Part shown: one piece after another, positions 1-9,112 of the stretch | Layout of the letters: the number at the start of each line of letters is the position of its first letter | How positions within the stretch are numbered: the stretch's first letter is position 1 | From: SFHK01 sp963618055 | Lineage (GTDB): Bacteria; Bacillota; Clostridia; Christensenellales; Aristaeellaceae | NCBI GenBank assembly: GCA_963618055.1 | Contig: CAVERI010000001.1 | Location: forward strand, 1-64,000 | Length of the DNA: 64,000 nucleotides | Reading direction: 5' to 3' | Notes under the pieces: model-generated | Told to the model about the DNA's origin: nothing | What the model saw: the letters and a program-made list of their open reading frames with translations, nothing else | Databases searched by the model: none | Position numbers and translations under genes: made by a program

Positions 1-21
1 GTTGTTTCGTTTCCTTCCCAT
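1..21 (-). CDS. start of a gene running off the left edge (7 codons visible)
   Basis: On the minus strand an ATG at 21 opens a frame reading MGRKRNN up to the window edge. It is preceded by a perfect AGGAGG Shine-Dalgarno (28-33) with a 6-nt spacer and a TATAAT hexamer at 44-49. The very basic start is all that can be seen, so the product cannot be named. The ribosome-binding site and -10 box make it likely to be a real gene. Confidence 0.4.
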
Positions 22-27
22 ACTCTG

Positions 28-49
28 CCTCCTGTGTTCTTGTATTATA
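28..49 (-). promoter_or_regulatory. RBS and -10 box of the left-edge gene
   Basis: AGGAGG at 28-33 and TATAAT at 44-49 (minus strand). No convincing -35 hexamer lies 16-18 bp upstream. If this -10 is used, the 5' untranslated region is very short, and the structured segment further upstream would belong to another transcript or to a longer one. Confidence 0.35.
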
Positions 50-141
50 TCACTTTATATCACTGCTCGCTTCCTCGCTTTACAGAAAATTTTGAACGGG
101 CTCATGGCCGCGTGGACTTTAAACAACAGAACGACATTTTG

Positions 142-275
142 CTGGTCACATCGAGCCCTCACTGACGATTTGCACCCGTCCTTGCGTCCAGCAAGATACA
201 TCGTTCCTTGTATCACAGTTCACCAGATTAGCCACACTTTCCTTATAAGAACACCTGCTGTCTCTCTGACGGTGT
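142..275 (-). ncRNA. candidate structured RNA or leader, family not recognised
   Basis: The 390 bases before the first complete gene hold no convincing CDS but contain a compact set of helices. A closing pair CTGGT/ACCAG (222-226 with 142-146) encloses three hairpins: 195-200/209-214, 181-185/191-195 and 164-167/177-180. A further hairpin ACACC/GGTGT sits at 251-275. Read on the minus strand the array lies upstream of the left-edge gene. On the plus strand the 251-275 hairpin is followed by six T, so the coding strand is uncertain. I could not match it to a riboswitch class I know. A ribosomal-protein-type leader is only a vague resemblance. Confidence 0.3.
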
Positions 276-392
276 TTTTTATTGAACATTATAGTTCACC
301 TACGAGCCTATAGAAATGTATAGGTGTAAAGTGTACGGTGTTGCATACCCATATTGAGCGAGGAGGTCACGGCTTTCGAGCGGCACTATTTT

Positions 393-1787
393 TCAGAAGC
401 CCTTGGAAGCGCTTCCTGCATATTTCCCCGGGCTTGTACCCGTCAGTCGCTTGAACGTTTTGAGAAAATGAAAATAATCGTTGAAGCCTACCCGGTCGCA
501 AACCTCGGCGATGGAGAGATTGGTGGTGGCCAGCAGTTCCCTTGCCTTTTCCACCCGCAGCTCGGTCAGATATTTTCGATAGGTCGTGCCGGATTCGCGG
601 CTGAACAGCCGGCTGACGTAGCCGGGCGTCATATGCAGCACCTCCGACAGCGTGTTCAGCGACAGATCGTCGGCGTAATGCCTGTGGATATACCGGATGA
701 TTTGCAGAAAGTGCACGTTCCCGCTTTCAAACGCCGTCTCTGTCGGCGCGGCGGGTTCTTCTGTCAGCCGGATCAGATCCGCCAGCATTTCCTGAACATT
801 GCCGTACATGGACATGAGATGGCTTACATCGTAGGCGTAGCCGCTTTCGTCCTCCTCGAAGGAGGAATCAAACCGATAGTTGTGAATCATGTTGCTCATG
901 CGGAACGCGCAGCCGACACTGATATCCGGCAGGCAGCGCTGCATGTCTCTCAGCATCTGTGCCAGTCGGGCGTCGTCCTGACAGGAAATGGCATCCTGCA
1001 GACGCGAAAGCACAATCCTGTCCTCTGTGCCGCAGCGGCAGATCGCCCGACGCTCACCCGTGATGAAGCGGTACAGTGCCATGGATACCGCCGTGCGCAG
1101 GTCGGACGGCAGCGCGGCGGCGTTGGTGGGAGCCGTCAGATAGCCAAGCCCATTCAGGTGATGCCGGCGCACAAGGGCATCCGCCTGCTCCTGTGCGAGC
1201 GGACGGTCGAGGAAAAAGCAGAAGCGGCCTTTTCGGATGCGGACGCTGGCTCTTCCGGGAAGAATCGGCTCGGCGCTGCTTCCGCCGTCGGCGGCGGCGA
1301 TATAAAACCGCTCCGCGTTCAGGCCGAAGCGCCCCAGCGCTTCCTCCAGCATGCCGGGCTGTTCCTCGGCAATGGCGGCGGCCAGCGCATCCTCCCGGCT
1401 GGGCGCGGCGCTGCGCTCCAGCCGCAGGACGGCTTTTTTCAGATACGCGCACAGATCCGCCGTGTCCACCGGCTTGAGACAATAGCCGATCACGCCGCAC
1501 TGGAATGCCTTCTGAGCGTAGGCGAAGTCCGCGTGCCCGCTGACGAGGATGCCCTGCGTGTCAGGGGCAATCGCCAGCAGCTCGCGAAACAGCTCCAGCC
1601 CGCTCCCGCCGGGCATTTTGATATCCGACACTACGATGTGAAATGGCTGTTCCCGCGCCAGCGCCAGCGCTCTGGCCATGCTGTCCGCCTCTCCCGCCAC
1701 CTTAAGGTTCATCGAGGCCCATGGGATGCTTTCCTTGAGCGAGGCGATTACGTTTTCCTCATCATCCACGATCAGCACCCGATACAT
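393..1787 (-). CDS. AraC-family response regulator (YesN type) for sugar ABC system
   Basis: Two-domain response regulator of about 464 residues. The receiver domain starts MYRVLIVDDEEN, has the phosphoacceptor Asp near residue 55 (SDIKMP) and the conserved Lys near 105 (CLKPV). A middle linker is followed by an AraC-type double helix-turn-helix in the last ~100 residues (LSLNTLSEVLHMTPGYVSRL). The longer in-frame start was rejected because the receiver begins exactly at the ATG at 1787, which has a GGAGGGG ribosome-binding site. It overlaps the kinase gene by 16 bp, so the two are translationally coupled. By family it should activate the divergent sugar transporter at 3838-7293; the sugar is not evident. 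Confidence 0.9.
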   Translation of the reverse strand: MYRVLIVDDEENVIASLKESIPWASMNLKVAGEADSMARALALAREQPFHIVVSDIKMPGGSGLELFRELLAIAPDTQGILVSGHADFAYAQKAFQCGVIGYCLKPVDTADLCAYLKKAVLRLERSAAPSREDALAAAIAEEQPGMLEEALGRFGLNAERFYIAAADGGSSAEPILPGRASVRIRKGRFCFFLDRPLAQEQADALVRRHHLNGLGYLTAPTNAAALPSDLRTAVSMALYRFITGERRAICRCGTEDRIVLSRLQDAISCQDDARLAQMLRDMQRCLPDISVGCAFRMSNMIHNYRFDSSFEEDESGYAYDVSHLMSMYGNVQEMLADLIRLTEEPAAPTETAFESGNVHFLQIIRYIHRHYADDLSLNTLSEVLHMTPGYVSRLFSRESGTTYRKYLTELRVEKARELLATTNLSIAEVCDRVGFNDYFHFLKTFKRLTGTSPGKYAGSASKGF

Positions 1788-3568
1788 GCCGTCCCCTCCT
1801 CTCCTCGCCGCGGCACAGCCATTGCCGGCAGACGCAGCGTTACCTTCGTGCCGCTCCATGGAGCGCTGTCGATGGTCAGGCCGTATTCTTCCCCGCAGGA
1901 CAGGCGGATGCGGCGATGGATGTTGCTTAAACCGATCTGCACGCCATCCGGCGATTCTGTCTCCAGCAGGCGGCGCACCTCGGCCAGCCGCTCCGGCGTC
2001 ATGCCCTCGCCGTCGTCCTGCACGATGACGAGCAGGTCGTCGCCCTGCGTATGGGCGCTTATGTAAAGCGTTCCCTCGCGCCGGTTTTCCAGCCCGTGAA
2101 TCACGGCGTTTTCGGCCAGCGGCTGAAGCAGCATCTTGGGAACCATCAGCGTCCGGCAGCTCTCCGGGATGCTCACGATGGGGTCGAAGCGGTTCCCGAA
2201 GCGGATTTTCTGAATGCGCAGATAGGCGTCGGCGATTTCCATCTCCTCCGCAAGCGTGACGGTCACGGCGCCCTTGATGCTGTAGCGGGAAATTTTGCCG
2301 ATGGCCGTAGAAATATCGGCGATTTCCGGAACGCCGTGGCGCACCGCCAGCCCTTTGATGGATTCCAGCGTGTTATACAGGAAATGCGGGTTGATCTGGC
2401 TGCGCAGATGGGCAATCTCTGCCTTCTGCCGCTCGATGTCCGAGGCGTAGAGATTTTCGACGGTTTTGACCAGCTGTTCCTCCAGAGAAAGAATCTGCGA
2501 GAGCATCCCGTTAAATTCGCCGCTCAGCTCGCTGATTTCCCGGCAGCCTTCGAGCCGCAGCGGCTCGCGCATGACCCGACGATCGCCGTCACGAATGGAA
2601 TGGATGCGGGCGTGAAACGTGCGCAGGGGCAGGACAACGCCGCGCAGCAGAAGAAGGAACGCCAGCAGCAAAAAGCCCGTGAGCAGCACGATGGCAAGGG
2701 TTACATACAGCCGGGTTCCGTCCAGATCGGTCACGGCTTCCCATTTATCGATGGCGCTGACGATATAAAAATCAGATCTCGGCAGGAACAGGCACACGTA
2801 ATCATACCGCTCGGTTGAAATAGTAACGGGCACGGAGGCGGAGATTTCGAATTGAGCGGCGTGGGCGAGGATGTCCGCCTCCACCTGCCGCGCGGCGGCG
2901 GAATCGCCGCGGAAGGGGTACAGCGCCGTGCGGCTGACGCCTAAGAAGTGCCGCGCCGTCTGGCTGTCCGGGCTTAAAAACAGGCTGCCGTCGGCGGCAA
3001 AATGGGAAGGATCGACCGAAAGGAGCAGGCAGCCGGACGGCTCCGACTCCCCACGGAGGAACACGTTGCAGCCGAACACCAGAAAGGGCGACGGAGCTTC
3101 GTTCTGCGTCAGCAGCCGCCCCTCTACCATGCCCAAGCACTGAACGCCCCGGCGGCTGCCCATCTGCTCCCAAAGTCTGGCCAGTGTGGCGGTCGAATAG
3201 ATGACGGATCGGTGGGAATGACGGCCAGCGATGGAGATATCCGGAATATCCGGGTTTGTGGCCACAAATGTGAACAGAACGTCGGACAGCCTTCGGACGA
3301 GAGCGACGGTGTTTTCGTTTAGCGGGTCAGAGAGAAAGACCAGCACATCGTTGTTGGAAGCCAGCAGGCCGCTGATATTCGTTACGCGCAGAAACAGCTC
3401 ATTCATGGCGTAGGCATAGGAAAGGCTGCTGTTCATGGCGTAGCCGTGGTTTTTTTTATTCAGCAGATCGCATACGCTTTGGTAGGCGGTCAGGCTGAGC
3501 GCGGCAAAGGAAAGGGACAGCAGCACGACGATTCCCATAAACTGTGTCCGGATGCTGTGTCGGCTCAT
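1772..3568 (-). CDS. YesM-like sensor histidine kinase
   Basis: Membrane sensor kinase of 598 residues, the usual length for the YesM/LytS-like class. A first membrane segment (about residues 9-30) is followed by a ~250-residue extracytoplasmic sensor, a second membrane segment (~288-312), a HAMP-like stretch, the His_kinase motif INPHFLYNTL with His near 395, and an HATPase domain with N-box PLAENAVIHG (~485) and G-box DDGEGM (~518). It starts at an ATG with an AAGGAGG site. Divergent from the permease gene at 3838, with the response regulator overlapping its 3' end, it probably senses a carbohydrate or its bound SBP. Confidence 0.92.
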   Translation of the reverse strand: MSRHSIRTQFMGIVVLLSLSFAALSLTAYQSVCDLLNKKNHGYAMNSSLSYAYAMNELFLRVTNISGLLASNNDVLVFLSDPLNENTVALVRRLSDVLFTFVATNPDIPDISIAGRHSHRSVIYSTATLARLWEQMGSRRGVQCLGMVEGRLLTQNEAPSPFLVFGCNVFLRGESEPSGCLLLSVDPSHFAADGSLFLSPDSQTARHFLGVSRTALYPFRGDSAAARQVEADILAHAAQFEISASVPVTISTERYDYVCLFLPRSDFYIVSAIDKWEAVTDLDGTRLYVTLAIVLLTGFLLLAFLLLLRGVVLPLRTFHARIHSIRDGDRRVMREPLRLEGCREISELSGEFNGMLSQILSLEEQLVKTVENLYASDIERQKAEIAHLRSQINPHFLYNTLESIKGLAVRHGVPEIADISTAIGKISRYSIKGAVTVTLAEEMEIADAYLRIQKIRFGNRFDPIVSIPESCRTLMVPKMLLQPLAENAVIHGLENRREGTLYISAHTQGDDLLVIVQDDGEGMTPERLAEVRRLLETESPDGVQIGLSNIHRRIRLSCGEEYGLTIDSAPWSGTKVTLRLPAMAVPRRGEEGTACIGC

Positions 3569-3642
3569 GCGCAGCCTCCTTCCGTGCGGTCGTCTGTTCC
3601 CCGGCCAACCCGATGCCGGAAGGAACAGGAATATTCGCTTCC

Positions 3643-3648
3643 ATTATA
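3643..3648 (-). promoter_or_regulatory. extended -10 promoter for the kinase-regulator pair
   Basis: TATAAT preceded by TGC on the minus strand (extended -10 TGNTATAAT), about 75 bp upstream of the kinase start. No good -35 is visible, as is common with extended -10 promoters. Confidence 0.5.
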
Positions 3649-3759
3649 GCATAAACGGCGGGGATTTGGCTATATGTAAGAATTGAGCCGAAAGCGCAAA
3701 AAACACAATCGCGCGTTTGCATGGAATCAACTCTGACATAAACAGGGCAAATCAGCCCA

Positions 3760-3788
3760 TTTCAGGCGAACCATTTTTCGGCTATAAT
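3760..3788 (+). promoter_or_regulatory. promoter for sugar ABC operon 1
   Basis: TATAAT at 3783-3788 with a weak -35 (TTTCAG) 17 bp upstream. The weak -35 fits a promoter that needs an AraC-type activator, here presumably the divergently encoded response regulator. A strong AAGGAGA ribosome-binding site follows at 3822-3828. Confidence 0.5.
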
Positions 3789-3837
3789 AGAGCTGTTTCA
3801 AAAAAGACAAATTTCTGACGCAAGGAGAGATGGCAGC

Positions 3838-4782
3838 ATGACGGACGCAACGACAACCATGAGCCGGCAGCTCGGCGCCATGTGGCGGAGAATATGGAAC
3901 TGCCGCGTTCTGTATCTGCTGATCCTCCCTCTGCTCATCTGGTATGGGATGTTCTGCTATGCGCCAATGGCGGGGCTGTATCTGGCCTTTGAGCAATTCT
4001 CCTATAAGGGCGGCATCTGGGGCAGCGCGTGGGTGGGCATATCCAATTTTCAGGAATTTTTCGGCGACGGGGAGTTTCTCCGCGCCCTGCGCAATACCGT
4101 GATTTTCAGTATGGGCAAGCTGGCACTGCAGTTTCCCACAGCTATTGTGCTGGCGCTGGCGCTCAACGAGCTGCGCCAGCCGCGGGTGAAAAAGCTGTAT
4201 CAAACGGTGTTCACCTTCCCGCATTTTATTTCGTGGGTCGTTATGGCGGGAATCCTGAAAAACATGTTCGCCTCCAACGGCGTGATCAACCAGCTGCTCA
4301 CGGAGTGGGGCATGGAGAGCATCTCGCCGCTTTTAAGCAAAACGGGGTTCAGGCCGTTCATCTGGTTCTCCAACATCTGGAAGGAGGCTGGCTGGGACAC
4401 CATCATCTATATGGCCGCGCTGGCGGGCATCGACCCGGGGCTGTACGAGGCCGCCGAGATCGACGGCGCGAACCGCTGGCGCAAAATCTGGCATATCACC
4501 CTGCCCGGCATCCGCTCCACCATTCTCATCATGCTGATTCTGGAGATCGGGCGCATCATGACCACGGGCGCCAGCTTCGATCAGGTGTTCAACCTTTATT
4601 CCTCGCCGGTATACGAGGTGGCGGACACCATCGACACCTATATTTACCGCACGTCCTTCGGCGGGACGAAGAACTTCGGCTACACCACCGCCGTGGGATT
4701 GAGCAAATCTGTCATCGGTGTTTTGATGATGCTGGGCGCGAACCGCCTTGTAACCGCCTGCGGCGAGGACGGCCTGTTCTGA
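3838..4782 (+). CDS. sugar ABC transporter permease, LplB type
   Basis: Integral membrane permease of 314 residues with about six hydrophobic segments and the MetI-like EAA loop EAAEIDGANRWRKIWHITLP, which docks on the ATPase. It belongs to the LplB branch of CUT1 transporters, which import oligosaccharides or glycans. First gene of a three-gene operon followed by the second permease (25 bp gap) and the binding protein. No ATPase gene is present, as usual for this branch, where a shared MsmX-like ATPase is used. Confidence 0.92.
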   Translation: MTDATTTMSRQLGAMWRRIWNCRVLYLLILPLLIWYGMFCYAPMAGLYLAFEQFSYKGGIWGSAWVGISNFQEFFGDGEFLRALRNTVIFSMGKLALQFPTAIVLALALNELRQPRVKKLYQTVFTFPHFISWVVMAGILKNMFASNGVINQLLTEWGMESISPLLSKTGFRPFIWFSNIWKEAGWDTIIYMAALAGIDPGLYEAAEIDGANRWRKIWHITLPGIRSTILIMLILEIGRIMTTGASFDQVFNLYSSPVYEVADTIDTYIYRTSFGGTKNFGYTTAVGLSKSVIGVLMMLGANRLVTACGEDGLF

Positions 4783-4807
4783 CGCAGGATCGAAAGGAGC
4801 GAAGGCC

Positions 4808-5689
4808 ATGGCTACCGTCCATGCGAAAAAGCGCGTGCGCGCCTTTGATGTTCTTCTGATTTCCGTTCTGGGCATTCTCGCCCTGATTACGGTGTATCCG
4901 TTTTACAACGTACTGATTCTGTCCTTTGCCAACATCGCGGCGCAGGCGAAGCATACGCCGTACATGTGGTTCTGGGCGCTGGATCTGGAAGGGTACAGAA
5001 CCATCGTGGGCGACCGGTATTTCTTCCTGTCCTTAGGCAACACGCTGTTTGTCACCGTCGTGGGTACGGCGATCAACATGCTGCTCTCCGTCGCCGGGGC
5101 GTATGTGCTTTCCAAAAAACGGCTGCCGGGGCGAAACCTCCTTTTGACGCTGGTGGTGATTCCCATGCTGTTTTCCGGCGGCATGATTCCCACGTATCTG
5201 GTCATAAAGGATTATGGCCTCATCAACTCCATATGGTCGATGATCCTGCCGTGGGCGGTCAGCTCCTATTACGTTATCATCATGAAGAACTATTTCCGCT
5301 CCATCTCGCCCAGCTTGGAGGAGGCCGCCGTGATTGACGGCGCAGGCGATTTGCAGATTCTTGTTAAAATCATCCTGCCCATATCCATGCCCTTCACCAT
5401 GACCTTCCTGCTGTTTTACGCGGTGGAGAGATGGAACGAGTGGTGGAACGCCTACCTGTATATCAACGAAAAAAGCCTGTATCCGCTGCAGATTTATCTG
5501 CGCGAGGTGCTGATTAACATGAACAACCAGCTCTCTCTCATGGCGCAGATCACCTCAGGCAAGAAGGTGCCCGCCCAGTCCGTGCAGATGGGCACCATTA
5601 TCATCACCGCCCTGCCCATTCTGTGCGTATACCCCTTCGTGCAGAAGTATTTCGTCAAGGGCGTGATGATCGGCTCCATCAAGGAATAG
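4808..5689 (+). CDS. sugar ABC transporter permease, YtcP type
   Basis: Second permease subunit, 293 residues, hydrophobic throughout, with the EAA loop EEAAVIDGAGDLQILVKIILP and the typical C-terminal ending PFVQKYFVKGVMIGSIKE of the YtcP/AraQ family. It pairs with the preceding LplB-type subunit to form the transmembrane channel. A GGAG site precedes the ATG. The short gaps to its neighbours indicate one transcript. Confidence 0.92.
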   Translation: MATVHAKKRVRAFDVLLISVLGILALITVYPFYNVLILSFANIAAQAKHTPYMWFWALDLEGYRTIVGDRYFFLSLGNTLFVTVVGTAINMLLSVAGAYVLSKKRLPGRNLLLTLVVIPMLFSGGMIPTYLVIKDYGLINSIWSMILPWAVSSYYVIIMKNYFRSISPSLEEAAVIDGAGDLQILVKIILPISMPFTMTFLLFYAVERWNEWWNAYLYINEKSLYPLQIYLREVLINMNNQLSLMAQITSGKKVPAQSVQMGTIIITALPILCVYPFVQKYFVKGVMIGSIKE

Positions 5690-5745
5690 GCTCTCACCGC
5701 CGGATGGCGGTAGAAATAAAACGACCAAGGAAAAGGAGGATCCCC

Positions 5746-7293
5746 ATGAAAAGAATGCTGACCTTCCTGCTGATGCTGGCAATGGCGCTGACCATGCAGT
5801 CCGTCGCGCTGGCGGACGAGCCCGTGACCATCCGCATTGCCCACTGGGATGTGGAGACCGCGCTGGGCGTGGGCGAGGACGCGGTGCGCGACATGGTGGA
5901 GCAGAAATTCGGCATCCGTCTGGAGCCGATGAACACCACATGGGACGACTACGTGCAGAAGATTCAGGCTTGGGCCGCGGCAGGCTCGCTGCCGGACATC
6001 TTCTCCATCGACGCCATCTGCACCCCGAACTACTACGCGTGGATTGCCGATGAAGTAGTGCACCCCCTGCCCGCCGATCTGAGCGCCTATCCGAACCTGA
6101 TGGAATACTTAGACGTGGACGACATTCAGGCCCTCAAGATCGACGGCCAGCTCTACTGCATTCCCCGCAAGACCTACCCGGACAATTACTGGAACGTGTG
6201 CGACCGCGTGGTGGCCTACCGCTGGGATCTCGCCCAGAAGGCCGGTGTCACCAAGGAGCCGGAAACCTTTGACGAATTCCGTCAGATGATTCAGGCCATC
6301 ATTCAGGCCGACCCGGAGGGCAAGCAGATTCAGGGTCTGACCTCCCTGCAGGCCAAGCAGCTGGACGGCTTCCTCTTTGCCTACAGCATGCCCGCCGCCA
6401 TGTCCGACGGCAGCGGCAGCGACTACAAGTGGGCCAAGGGCGAGGACGGCATGTATCGCCCGATCTACTTTACCGCCGACATGGTGTCCACCTTCCAGCT
6501 GGCTCGCGATATGTACGAGGAAGGCACCATCGAGAAGGACTACGCGCTGACCACCTCCTCCACCGCCTCTGAGAAGTTCCTCACCGGCCAGTCCGCGGCG
6601 ATTCTGGGCGGCGGCGGCGTGGCGGCGTGCTACGGACGCTTCGGCAAAAACTGGGCTTCCGCTAACGATGGACGCGACTTCTTCGACGACGTGCGAATCT
6701 TGGGCGTGCTGGAGGGCAAGGACGGCGTGCGCGCTTTCCCCATCTTCCGCACCTCGTGGTCTGAGTCCTACATCTCCTCGAAGGTGGACGATGTGAAGCT
6801 GGACAAGATTCTGCAGCTGTACGACTTCCTCGTTTCTCAGGAGGGCCAGATGCTGGTCAACTGGGGCATTGAGAACGTAGACTATGAAATGAAGGATGGC
6901 AAGGCCGTGTCCCTGCTGGACGACGTGGCGCTGGGAACGAAGTACCCCTCCACGAACATCCTCATCGGCCTGGCCAGCTGGGGTCAGTCCAGCACCAACC
7001 GTGCCTTCCCCGCCAGCGCGCCGACCGAGGCGTATCGCGACGGCGACTTCGCGCTCTATGAGCAGGCCAAGGCCACGGGCGAGCTGCCGGATTACGACAT
7101 GCGCATCACCTACATGTCCACCCCCCTCAAGGATCAGTTCATCATCTATCAGGCAGACGACCTGATGGCGGTGATGATGGGCAGCGAGCCTGTGGAAAAG
7201 ATGGTAGAGGATCTGCTGAAGTCCTATGAGGACAAGGGGCTGGATGCCATGATTCAGGAGGTCAACGAAAAGGCGGCTGAAATGGGCTATTAA
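5746..7293 (+). CDS. extracellular sugar-binding protein of ABC system 1
   Basis: Solute-binding protein of about 515 residues. The start is the ATG after a strong AAAAGGAGGA site. An upstream in-frame start overlaps the previous gene and was rejected. The N-terminus is a classical signal peptide (MKRMLTFLLMLAMALTMQ) with a probable AxA cleavage before DEPVTIRIAHWD. There is no lipobox cysteine, which is unusual for this family in monoderm Bacillota. The body resembles LipO/YtcQ-type extracellular binding proteins. Ligand unknown. Confidence 0.9.
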   Translation: MKRMLTFLLMLAMALTMQSVALADEPVTIRIAHWDVETALGVGEDAVRDMVEQKFGIRLEPMNTTWDDYVQKIQAWAAAGSLPDIFSIDAICTPNYYAWIADEVVHPLPADLSAYPNLMEYLDVDDIQALKIDGQLYCIPRKTYPDNYWNVCDRVVAYRWDLAQKAGVTKEPETFDEFRQMIQAIIQADPEGKQIQGLTSLQAKQLDGFLFAYSMPAAMSDGSGSDYKWAKGEDGMYRPIYFTADMVSTFQLARDMYEEGTIEKDYALTTSSTASEKFLTGQSAAILGGGGVAACYGRFGKNWASANDGRDFFDDVRILGVLEGKDGVRAFPIFRTSWSESYISSKVDDVKLDKILQLYDFLVSQEGQMLVNWGIENVDYEMKDGKAVSLLDDVALGTKYPSTNILIGLASWGQSSTNRAFPASAPTEAYRDGDFALYEQAKATGELPDYDMRITYMSTPLKDQFIIYQADDLMAVMMGSEPVEKMVEDLLKSYEDKGLDAMIQEVNEKAAEMGY

Positions 7294-7329
7294 GCCTCTG
7301 TCATTGACTGCCGAAAAAGGCAACCGCCG

Positions 7330-7353
7330 GAGGGAGCGCGCAAGCGCTCCCTC
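7330..7353 (+). terminator. terminator after ABC operon 1
   Basis: Perfect 10-bp stem GAGGGAGCGC / GCGCTCCCTC with a GCAA tetraloop, 36 bp after the binding-protein stop, followed by a moderately T-rich stretch. Confidence 0.7.
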
Positions 7354-7463
7354 TTCAGATTATTTCCTCCAAGATCGGCGTCGATCTCTCCGTGTTCTAT
7401 TCGGCGAAACGCCCTGTCTCGCGGGCGGTTGCGGCTCTCGCAGCGAAAAAAGCGGCGTTAAAA

Positions 7464-7490
7464 GGGCGGCAGGAGCTCATCCTGCCGCCC
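7464..7490 (-). terminator. terminator after ABC operon 2
   Basis: 11-bp perfect stem GGGCGGCAGGA / TCCTGCCGCCC with a 5-nt loop just beyond the stop of the minus-strand binding-protein gene. On that strand it is followed by TTTT and shortly by TTTTTT. It separates the two convergent sugar operons. Confidence 0.8.
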
Positions 7491-7503
7491 GATGTCGGGA
7501 AAA

Positions 7504-9060
7504 TCAGTTGTAGCTGACGTAACGGCGCTCGGTGGAGTAAATAACCTGCTCAGCCTCTTCATAGGTGGCGAGCACGGCGTCCATATCGCCCAGCGCGAGG
7601 GTCTCCTCCACGAAGGCGTCCCACTCGCCCATGCTGCGGGTGCCGTCGATGAAGTACATCACGTTCTCGTCGATGTAGGTGGTGAAGGGAGTAACGCTGC
7701 GGGCAACCACCTCGTTCTGCGCCGAGGTGAAGGCGGGCTTGCCGCGCAGGGCGCGGATGCCGGTCAGATCACCGCTGATGAGGCCCCCGATGATCTTGTC
7801 ATAGGCCGCGCGGGAAGCGTCGGTGCCGCCCACGTAGTCGACCTCGCGGTTCTTGTACTGAATGTAGCGGATGTCCATGATGTTGCCGACGCCGGCGGCC
7901 TTGCGGGCGGTTAAATCGGTGTAGCCATTCAGGAAGCTGTGGGTGCCGTTCTCGTTGGTGATGTAGGTCTCGTTTTCAACGCCCCAGTTGTACAGCATGG
8001 AGGCTTCCTTCGAGATGACGACGTCCAGATAGGCGCAGATCAGCTCGGGATTGGCAACCCCCGCGTTTACGAAGTAGCCCCAGCCGGGGGTGTTGTCATA
8101 GGGAACCGTCACGACGGAGTACTGCGGGTCGCCGGCCTGATAGGCGGGCGCGAACATGGCTTCGTACTCATAGGGAACCGGCTGGTCTAAGAAGATCTCG
8201 TGAGGAATGCAGTTCAGATACCAGAAGCCGAAGAGCCACTCGCCATCCAGCACGGACTGGTAGGCCTGCTCGTCCGACATGGTAGAGAACTCGGGGTTCA
8301 GCAGCCCTTCCGAGTACATGGTGTGCATCATTTCGATCAGCGCGCGGTAGCCGGAATCCTCGTTCAGCAGGGAATGCGTCCACTTTTCGCCGTCGAAATA
8401 GAAGCCGGTCTTCGCGTTGTTGATCGCGCCCAGTGCGTACATGTAGTAACCTGCGCCCCAGCCGTAGGTGATAAAGGCGTTGCCGGTGGGGTGCGCCTGC
8501 TTAAAGGCGCGCATGCAGTCGAGCATCTCGTCCCACGTGGTGGGAATTTCCTTCCCCAGCTCCTTGAGCGCGGTGGTGTTGACGAAGTAGCTTTCGTCCA
8601 CATAGTCGTTGGGCTCGATGTCGTTTAAGCAGTACAGAGCGCCATCCTCCGTAACCATACCGGCAATCTGAGGATAGGTTTCCAGATAGCTCTTCAGGTT
8701 TGGCATGTAGTCCAGATAGTTCATGAAGTTGAGGAAGTAGCCGAGGCCGCCGTAGTTCGCCACGACGTCCGGAGATTTGCGCAGCCAGACGATGTCCGGC
8801 AGGTCGCCGGTATTCAGGAACAGGGAGGTCTTGCTGTCGAAATCGCCCCACGGAGCGGACGACCATTCGATGGAAACGTTGCCCAGAAGGGCGCTGTACG
8901 CCTTGTAGACGAGAGAGCTGCGATCCTCGGTCAGACCGAGGTCGGCGGTGTAGCCCTTGTAGACGACTTCTTCGCCCGCATAGGGCAGCATGGCTTCGGC
9001 GATCGCGGAGCCGCTGACCAGTATTGCCAGAAGCACAAGGACGGATACCAGTTTCTTCAT
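7504..9060 (-). CDS. extracellular sugar-binding protein of ABC system 2
   Basis: Solute-binding protein of about 518 residues, last gene of the minus-strand operon. The start is the ATG at 9060 with a GGAGGAG site. Translation begins MKKLVSVLVLLAILVSGSAIA, an ordinary signal peptide with cleavage after AIA/AEA and no lipobox cysteine. The mature part is rich in aromatic residues and resembles LipO-type binding proteins. It is only distantly similar to the protein at 5746, so the two systems probably take up different glycans. Confidence 0.9.
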   Translation of the reverse strand: MKKLVSVLVLLAILVSGSAIAEAMLPYAGEEVVYKGYTADLGLTEDRSSLVYKAYSALLGNVSIEWSSAPWGDFDSKTSLFLNTGDLPDIVWLRKSPDVVANYGGLGYFLNFMNYLDYMPNLKSYLETYPQIAGMVTEDGALYCLNDIEPNDYVDESYFVNTTALKELGKEIPTTWDEMLDCMRAFKQAHPTGNAFITYGWGAGYYMYALGAINNAKTGFYFDGEKWTHSLLNEDSGYRALIEMMHTMYSEGLLNPEFSTMSDEQAYQSVLDGEWLFGFWYLNCIPHEIFLDQPVPYEYEAMFAPAYQAGDPQYSVVTVPYDNTPGWGYFVNAGVANPELICAYLDVVISKEASMLYNWGVENETYITNENGTHSFLNGYTDLTARKAAGVGNIMDIRYIQYKNREVDYVGGTDASRAAYDKIIGGLISGDLTGIRALRGKPAFTSAQNEVVARSVTPFTTYIDENVMYFIDGTRSMGEWDAFVEETLALGDMDAVLATYEEAEQVIYSTERRYVSYN

Positions 9061-9112
9061 GTAGTTTTCTCCTCCTGTCTTTTTTTCTTCGAGCGGGGAA
9101 GCCCGCCTGAAT

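Noticed and set aside
2..313. Plus-strand 103-codon open frame at the left edge
   Set aside because: No ribosome-binding site, no family pattern, and it runs over the hairpins and over the start of a better supported minus-strand gene.
354..2066. 570-codon plus-strand open frame over the response regulator and kinase
   Set aside because: It is the complement of two well-supported genes; high GC creates long shadow frames throughout this window.
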